Virus record (IMG/VR): IMGVR_UViG_3300036985_007065
Location: 1 to 23,575 of that record
Reading direction: 5' to 3' (one strand)
Origin: a virus
DNA length: 23,575 nucleotides
The number at the start of each line of letters is the position of its first letter. The first letter of the stretch is position 1. The notes under the pieces are model-generated. The model searched no databases. It was not told the origin of the DNA and saw only the letters and a program-made list of their open reading frames with translations. A program made the translations under genes and the position numbers. Shown one piece after another: positions 19,137-23,575 of the stretch.

Positions 19137-22100
19137 ATGGCTGAAATGAACCCCACCCCGTTGACAGATGACTTCGCCGACCCGGTTTCTATCGGTGCGG
19201 GCACCATCTCGCTGGGCGACACCGTGACGTACACCGACCTCAACGCTGGAACCGGCGAGGGGCTTGTGGTGAGCATCGTTCCCGACGACCCGACTCGTGA
19301 AGGTGCTGTGGCGAACGGTTGGTTGTTGGAGGTGCTGCCAACCGGTGCCGAAACGTCGGTGATGGTTGTTCCGACCGATGCCGTGTTGGTTGTTGCCGAT
19401 GAGGGCAACATGGATGTACCCGATTCGCCTATGGACGGCGACGCCGAAATGACGACACGTTCTGTTGCCGGTTTGGCCGAGCTCGAGCGGGCTGCGGCGT
19501 TGGCGGACAAGGTGCGTGACGTTCTTGGTTTGTTGGGGGTTGACACGTTTGGGCGTGGCGCTCCGATTCGGGCTGAGGGTGGCCGGTTTGGTGGTTCGGA
19601 ACCGGGCGATGGTGAGTCTGGCGAGTCTGGCGGTGGCGGTGACGCTCCGTATGTGGGTTACGACCTTGGGGCGTTGTCGGCTCAGGTGGTGACTTCGGAG
19701 CAGCTTGATGCCGTTGCCGCAACTCTTGGCGAGATTGACATTGAGAACCAGTCGGGTGCCGAGCCTGTTGACGGCATCATGGGTGCGTTCCAGCCGGCGA
19801 GTGCTTCGTTCGAGGGCGAAATGCTGGTGTCGGGCGAAATGATTTCGCAGCTGACCGGTGTGCCGATTGCTGCCGCGCCGAATGACTACGACTCAATGGC
19901 GGCGCAGGATGCGGCTGGTCAGGCTATGGCTGACGGCATCATGTCGGGTGGCCCGATTGAGGCTGGCGGCGTGTTTGAGCTGAGTAACAGCAAGGATTTG
20001 AGTGGTTTGTCGGGTGACAACCAGACAGTCATTGCGAATGTGGAAGTTCCGGCTGGGCATCCGGTCGTGAACTTGGGTTCAAGCGTGGCTGGTACGAACA
20101 TCACCGATGAGTCCGGAAACACCTTGACCAAGTCCATTGACGGTTCGGGTGGTCCTTTGAACACGGGTCGTGGCAGCGTGATGCTGCATCCGAACACGGT
20201 GTTCACACCGAAGTCTGCGTCGTACGCTGACGGCGAGCCCGGTGATCGGGCTTATGACCTTGCGGCGATTGAAACTACTTGGGTTGCTTCAATGCCCGAA
20301 GGGTTCGGTACCGCCGAGACTTCGACTCGTCGTCGTGTGTCGGCTGCCGGCAAGCGCCGCACCTACAAGTCTCAGCCTCGAGCAAAGGTTGAGACTTTCA
20401 TCGCCGCCGAGCTGGTGGAAGATTCTTCGCTAAACGGTTTGTCTGACGACGAGCTGATTTCCGAACTGGCCCGCCGTTGGGCCGGTGACCTCGTCAATCG
20501 TTTGAATGGAAGCGAGACCGCTGTGAGTGACAACACCACCACCGAGTTCGGTGGAGACCTCGAGATTGAGATCGAGATTGGCAAGGAGGGCGGCGAGGAG
20601 GAGTCCAAGGGCGAGTACCCCGAGGGCTGTGACTGCTGCCCGATGTGCGAAGGCGTCATGGAGGTGTCGGTCAACGGCATCAGCGCCATGTGCCCGATGT
20701 GTGGAGGCAACGGCTACGTCCCCGTCGAGGACATGATGATGGACGAGCCCATGCTGGACGCTCCCGTCATGGAGCCCATGATGGACATGTTGTACGCCGA
20801 CGGTGACGGTGAGACCGCCGAGGCCCAGCCGGTGAAGGTTCCCGGTGGCGCAACCTACGACTGGGAAGGTGTCCTGATCGTTGAGGGTGTGGCGTCCGGT
20901 GACGGCCGGCAGATTGCCGAGGGTGCGTTGTCGTGGCGTGAGCTGCCCATTCCGCTCATGTTGCAGACCGTGAACGCACCGGGCCATGAGGGTGCGATCA
21001 TCGCCGGTTCAATCCATGAGATTGTCCGTGAGGGCCAGAACGTGATTGGTCGGGGCTACTTCGATTCGGGTGACGCCGGCACGGAGGCCCGTCGCCTTCT
21101 GTCGGAGGGCACGATGCGGGGTGTGTCTGCTGACATTGACTCGGTGACGATGGAGTTTGTCGGCCCCGACGGACAGGCTGTCGGTATGGAGGACTTCTTG
21201 TTCTCCGGCGTTGAGGCGATCGAGGTGCTGATCGAGGGACGCATCATGGGTGCGACTCTTACTCCGTTCCCGGCGTTTCAGGAGGCCCACGTCAAGGTCA
21301 TCACTTCGGACGTTTCGGCGGACGACGCGGTGCTGGTTGCTTCCGGTGCCGAGGTCAACGGCGACGTGTGGCGTGTTCCTTCCCCGTTGGGTGTGTGGTT
21401 CCCGGGTGAGGAAAGCCCCGAGGAGGCGCTTGCCGCTCTTGTGGCTTCGGCTGCGACGACGGTGGATGTGCCGGCGAACCCGCCGCAGAGCTGGTTCTTG
21501 CCCGGCGACATGGACAAGCCCGAGCCGTTCACCGTCCACGCCGACGGTCGGGTCTACGGTCTTGTTGCCCGTTGGGGTACTTGCCACATCGGGTTCACCG
21601 ACCGGTGCGTGAACGTTCCGAAGTCTGGTTCTGCGTACAAGCATTTCCGCAACAAGAACGTGTTGACCGCCGAGGGTGAGCTGGTGGCAACCGGTCCGGT
21701 GTTCATGGACACCGTGCATCCGGACCTGCGGTTGAAGGCGTCTGACACTCAGGCGTTCTACGCCGACACGGGCTGTGCCGTAGCCGACGTTGCTCTCTAC
21801 GAGAATGAGCATGGCATCGTTGCGGCCGGCGCTCTCCGTCCCGGTTTGACGCCGGAGCAGGTGCGACGGTTCCGTGGCAGCGACGTGTCGCCCGACTGGC
21901 GGCAGATCAAGGGCCGTCTAGAGGTCGTGGGTCTGTTGTCGGTGAACGTGTCCGGCTTCATCGTCGAGGGTCTTGTGGCGTCGGGTGCGACCGTGTCGAA
22001 CCCCCGTGGCGTGTGGGACTCCACCGAGGGCGAGCTGACGACCCTTGTTGCTGCCGGAATGATTCGTCACGCCGAGACCGAGATGTCGGAGCTGCGTGAG

Positions 22101-22289
22101 GAGCTGGCGGCGATGCGGTCCGAGATGGCCGACTTCCGTGAGGCGGTTCGTCCGATTCGTGCCCAGCGGGCGTCGGAGCGGTTCGCTTTGTTGGCTCAGG
22201 CGTTCGGTGACAAGCATCCGGAGACCGTGGAGCATGGCTGTGGTGGTGCTTGTGGTGGTTCCGACGGGGTGTGCGCCTGCGGTTCGTGA
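19137..22289 (+). CDS. Cassette protein fused to prohead protease (HK97-type)
   Basis: The 1050-residue protein starts with an ATG after GGAG. Residues about 23-88 form the SH3-like domain; 138-157 the linker; about 170-400 the related C-terminal domain (VEVPAGHPVVNLG, GSVMLHPNTVFTP). From about 463 it is a capsid maturation protease: a Cys-rich zinc motif (CPMC and CPMCGGNG, near 505-525), then WEGVLIVEGVASGDGR, TVNAPGHEGAIIAGSI with probable catalytic His617, and RGVSADI with Ser664. The later part (about 700-960) is an extra domain, followed by a coiled coil (ETEMSELREELAAMRSEMAD) and a Cys-rich tail. S78-type proteases cleave scaffold and capsid proteins. An in-frame GTG at 20523 could start a separate protease. 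Very unusual for a maturation protease to carry a 460-residue N-terminal cassette. Confidence 0.8.
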   Translation: MAEMNPTPLTDDFADPVSIGAGTISLGDTVTYTDLNAGTGEGLVVSIVPDDPTREGAVANGWLLEVLPTGAETSVMVVPTDAVLVVADEGNMDVPDSPMDGDAEMTTRSVAGLAELERAAALADKVRDVLGLLGVDTFGRGAPIRAEGGRFGGSEPGDGESGESGGGGDAPYVGYDLGALSAQVVTSEQLDAVAATLGEIDIENQSGAEPVDGIMGAFQPASASFEGEMLVSGEMISQLTGVPIAAAPNDYDSMAAQDAAGQAMADGIMSGGPIEAGGVFELSNSKDLSGLSGDNQTVIANVEVPAGHPVVNLGSSVAGTNITDESGNTLTKSIDGSGGPLNTGRGSVMLHPNTVFTPKSASYADGEPGDRAYDLAAIETTWVASMPEGFGTAETSTRRRVSAAGKRRTYKSQPRAKVETFIAAELVEDSSLNGLSDDELISELARRWAGDLVNRLNGSETAVSDNTTTEFGGDLEIEIEIGKEGGEEESKGEYPEGCDCCPMCEGVMEVSVNGISAMCPMCGGNGYVPVEDMMMDEPMLDAPVMEPMMDMLYADGDGETAEAQPVKVPGGATYDWEGVLIVEGVASGDGRQIAEGALSWRELPIPLMLQTVNAPGHEGAIIAGSIHEIVREGQNVIGRGYFDSGDAGTEARRLLSEGTMRGVSADIDSVTMEFVGPDGQAVGMEDFLFSGVEAIEVLIEGRIMGATLTPFPAFQEAHVKVITSDVSADDAVLVASGAEVNGDVWRVPSPLGVWFPGEESPEEALAALVASAATTVDVPANPPQSWFLPGDMDKPEPFTVHADGRVYGLVARWGTCHIGFTDRCVNVPKSGSAYKHFRNKNVLTAEGELVATGPVFMDTVHPDLRLKASDTQAFYADTGCAVADVALYENEHGIVAAGALRPGLTPEQVRRFRGSDVSPDWRQIKGRLEVVGLLSVNVSGFIVEGLVASGATVSNPRGVWDSTEGELTTLVAAGMIRHAETEMSELREELAAMRSEMADFREAVRPIRAQRASERFALLAQAFGDKHPETVEHGCGGACGGSDGVCACGS

Positions 22290-22320
22290 CCGTAGGTGCC
22301 GCCCGTGACCGGAGGGTCTG

Positions 22321-22614
22321 ATGGGCGGGCTTGCCGACAACTTTGATGAGCTGCGTGAAAACTTTCGTCCTCGGATGAAAGGACCGCCGTGCGCGGTCGG
22401 TGAGCTCCGTAAAAAGATGAGTCCGACCGACCGTGAAGCGTTTGAGGTGTTGTTGGACGACACGCGGGTTCATTCGACGGCGATTGCGCGTCGGCTCGAG
22501 GAGCTGGCCGAGTCGGAGAAGAACGCGACGTTGGCTACGGCTATGAGAAACACTTCGTATCAAGCGATTCAGCGGCATCGCCGTCAGGGTTGTCGGTGCG
22601 ACAAGCGTGGTTGA
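22321..22614 (+). CDS. Small HTH-like phage protein
   Basis: The ATG has GGAGGG four bases upstream. The 97-residue product has a helical core (LRKKMSPTDREAFEVLLDDT, then VHSTAIARRLEELAESE) and ends in TSYQAIQRHRRQGCRC, a recognition-helix-like pattern with CRC at the tail. Similar small proteins beside metallophosphoesterases are common in actinophages as I recall. A small terminase subunit is possible, but no large subunit lies next to it in the window. DNA binding is the safest inference. Confidence 0.7.
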   Translation: MGGLADNFDELRENFRPRMKGPPCAVGELRKKMSPTDREAFEVLLDDTRVHSTAIARRLEELAESEKNATLATAMRNTSYQAIQRHRRQGCRCDKRG

Positions 22615-23575
22615 CAAAGGGTTGCGTGACGAGTTCGACCAGCTGCGTGCCGTTGAGGACCGGCGTCGGGAGGCGAAGGAAGCCGAACGGTTGGACGCTT
22701 TGCATCCGAAAGGGTGGGAGCCGGGTGTCCAGTGGTCGGGCGAGTCGGGGGTTTTGTCTACCGGTCCGGTGACGAAAGCCCCAACGCCGACAGACTGGTT
22801 GGACCTTCTAAGTATTTGGGAGCTCGACCCTGAGGTGTACGAGGTCGATCCTGACTATTCGCCGGAGTTCAGGGCGTGGGACGCGAACGTCGGTGAAGGC
22901 AACATCCAGCGGTTCTACTACTACAAGGCGCGTATCCGGCTGCGGGCCAAGTGGTACGGGCTGGACACGGACGACTTGTTGCGTGGGTTGGACCGGTGGC
23001 GGCGTCCGAAGGGGTGGTCTGCCGCCGAGGCTGTTACCGACCCTGTGTCGGTGTTGGTGCCGGCGTCGGACTGGCAGATCGGCAAGGGTGACGGCGACGG
23101 GGTGCGTGGCACGATTGCCCGACTGATGGAGTCGGCGGAACGGTTGGACGACTATCTGCGGGAGCTGCGTCGCGAGAAAGTTCCGGTCGAGGCCGTCTAT
23201 CTGGTTGGTATGGGTGACCTGATTGAGAACTGTCGGGGTCATTATGCGTCGCAGACGGCGACGGTGGAGCTGAACCGGCGTGAGCAGGTGCGGTTGACGC
23301 GTCGGGTGTTCAGGGATTGGGTGTTGTCGTTGGCGAAGCGTACGCCACGGCTTGTTGTCGGTGGGGTTGGTGGGAACCACGGTGAGAACCGTGATGGTGC
23401 CGGCAAGCAGTTCATGGGGCCGGGCGACAACGACGACGTTGCTGTGGTGGAGATGGTGGCCGACGTTTTGGACGGTCGTCCAGAACTTGACCATGTGTCG
23501 TGGGTGATACCGGAGGACCGGCTCTCACTCGTTCTCAATTGTTCGGGTGTGAATGTTGGTTTCACGCACGGGCAT
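22607..23575 (+). CDS. Calcineurin-like metallophosphoesterase, 3' end beyond the window
   Basis: The frame is open to the window edge, giving at least 323 residues. The preferred start is the GTG at 22607, overlapping the previous stop by eight bases; a TTG at 22622 is an alternative. The N-terminal 140 residues are helical, with an aromatic segment (IQRFYYYKARIRLRAKWYG). The phosphoesterase core follows: ASDWQIGKGD (Asp155), GMGDLIEN (Asp204), GGNHGENRD (Asn257, His258) and THGH (His321, His323) at the edge, all expected metal ligands in the right order. Such phage enzymes act on DNA ends or nucleotides; the substrate is unknown. Confidence 0.85.
   Translation, partial: MVDKGLRDEFDQLRAVEDRRREAKEAERLDALHPKGWEPGVQWSGESGVLSTGPVTKAPTPTDWLDLLSIWELDPEVYEVDPDYSPEFRAWDANVGEGNIQRFYYYKARIRLRAKWYGLDTDDLLRGLDRWRRPKGWSAAEAVTDPVSVLVPASDWQIGKGDGDGVRGTIARLMESAERLDDYLRELRREKVPVEAVYLVGMGDLIENCRGHYASQTATVELNRREQVRLTRRVFRDWVLSLAKRTPRLVVGGVGGNHGENRDGAGKQFMGPGDNDDVAVVEMVADVLDGRPELDHVSWVIPEDRLSLVLNCSGVNVGFTHGH

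Larger units (their letters stand above)
13211..19607 (+). repeat. Dispersed linker RGAPIRGEGGRFGGSEPG, six copies in five genes
   Basis: Copies lie at 13211-13270, 15108-15167, 16191-16244 (PIRVEGGKFAGSEPG), 17159-17197 (GPDGRLMGSE, degenerate), 18340-18399 and 19548-19607. Three (13211, 15108 and 18340) are identical over 18 residues while their codons vary, so selection acts on protein. Two copies follow a helix with LMTRF or RLLAEF. All precede a low-complexity acidic/Gly stretch and then a different domain. It loosely resembles the basic GRF-type motif often seen near the N-termini of phage head effectors, as I recall. Function unknown. Confidence 0.9.

Noticed and set aside
22321-22614. 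Small terminase subunit
   Set aside because: Helical and DNA-binding-like, but no large terminase follows within the window. HTH-like protein is the safer name.
1-23575. tRNA, rRNA, CRISPR array, insertion sequence, attachment site
   Set aside because: No cloverleaf, repeat-spacer array, terminal inverted repeat with target duplication, or integrase gene was seen on reading both strands.

Overview
The window looks like part of a tailed double-stranded DNA phage or prophage (Caudoviricetes) of a high-GC actinobacterium. Evidence: GC-rich sequence with G/C-ending codons, tightly packed genes joined by ATGA, GTGA or TGATG overlaps, actinobacterial-type TANNNT -10 boxes, many apparently leaderless genes, and an actinophage-type portal protein. 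The Thr/Pro-rich lipoprotein linker would fit an Acidimicrobiia-like host, but that is a weak guess. No tRNA, rRNA, CRISPR array, integrase, transposase or lysis gene is visible.

Layout. (1) 1-2414, minus strand: a partial gene at the left edge, a DUF4241-like zinc-ribbon protein, two very small genes and a DUF932 protein. The DUF932 gene has a UUCG-loop terminator and is divergent from (2). (2) 2506-5644, plus strand: an XRE-type regulator, a duplicated small gene (first copy), a second HTH protein and a strong terminator; then a conserved unknown protein, a HIRAN-domain protein, SSB and a small lipoprotein. (3) 5680-9223: small accessory genes including an HNH nuclease, a VRR-NUC nuclease and the second copy of the duplicated gene. 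Several have a -10 box 6-8 nt before their ATG. (4) 9268-22289: a head module of portal, MuF protein with a C-terminal zinc peptidase, a second zinc peptidase, a small protein, three large mosaic proteins and a 1050-residue protein ending in a prohead protease. (5) 22321-23575: a small HTH-like protein and a calcineurin-like metallophosphoesterase cut by the window edge.

The most unusual part is 12992-22289. Five neighbouring head-module genes carry copies of an almost invariant linker (consensus RGAPIRGEGGRFGGSEPG; a degenerate copy in one gene, two copies in another). Each copy is followed by a different domain: HExxH zinc peptidase, pentapeptide-repeat helix, or one of four related C-terminal domains that resemble ADP-ribosyltransferase folds without the catalytic residues. 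A 2H-phosphoesterase domain starts one of the proteins, and the last cassette is fused in frame to the prohead protease. The arrangement suggests a modular set of internal head proteins, possibly cleaved by the fused protease and injected with the DNA, comparable in logic to T4 internal proteins and Alt. This is inference.

A second system-level signal is a repeated promoter-like motif, YTGTCS-N11-TANNNT, found at five gene starts. Its spacing is too short for a normal -35/-10 pair and recalls activator-dependent promoters such as T4 MotA middle promoters.
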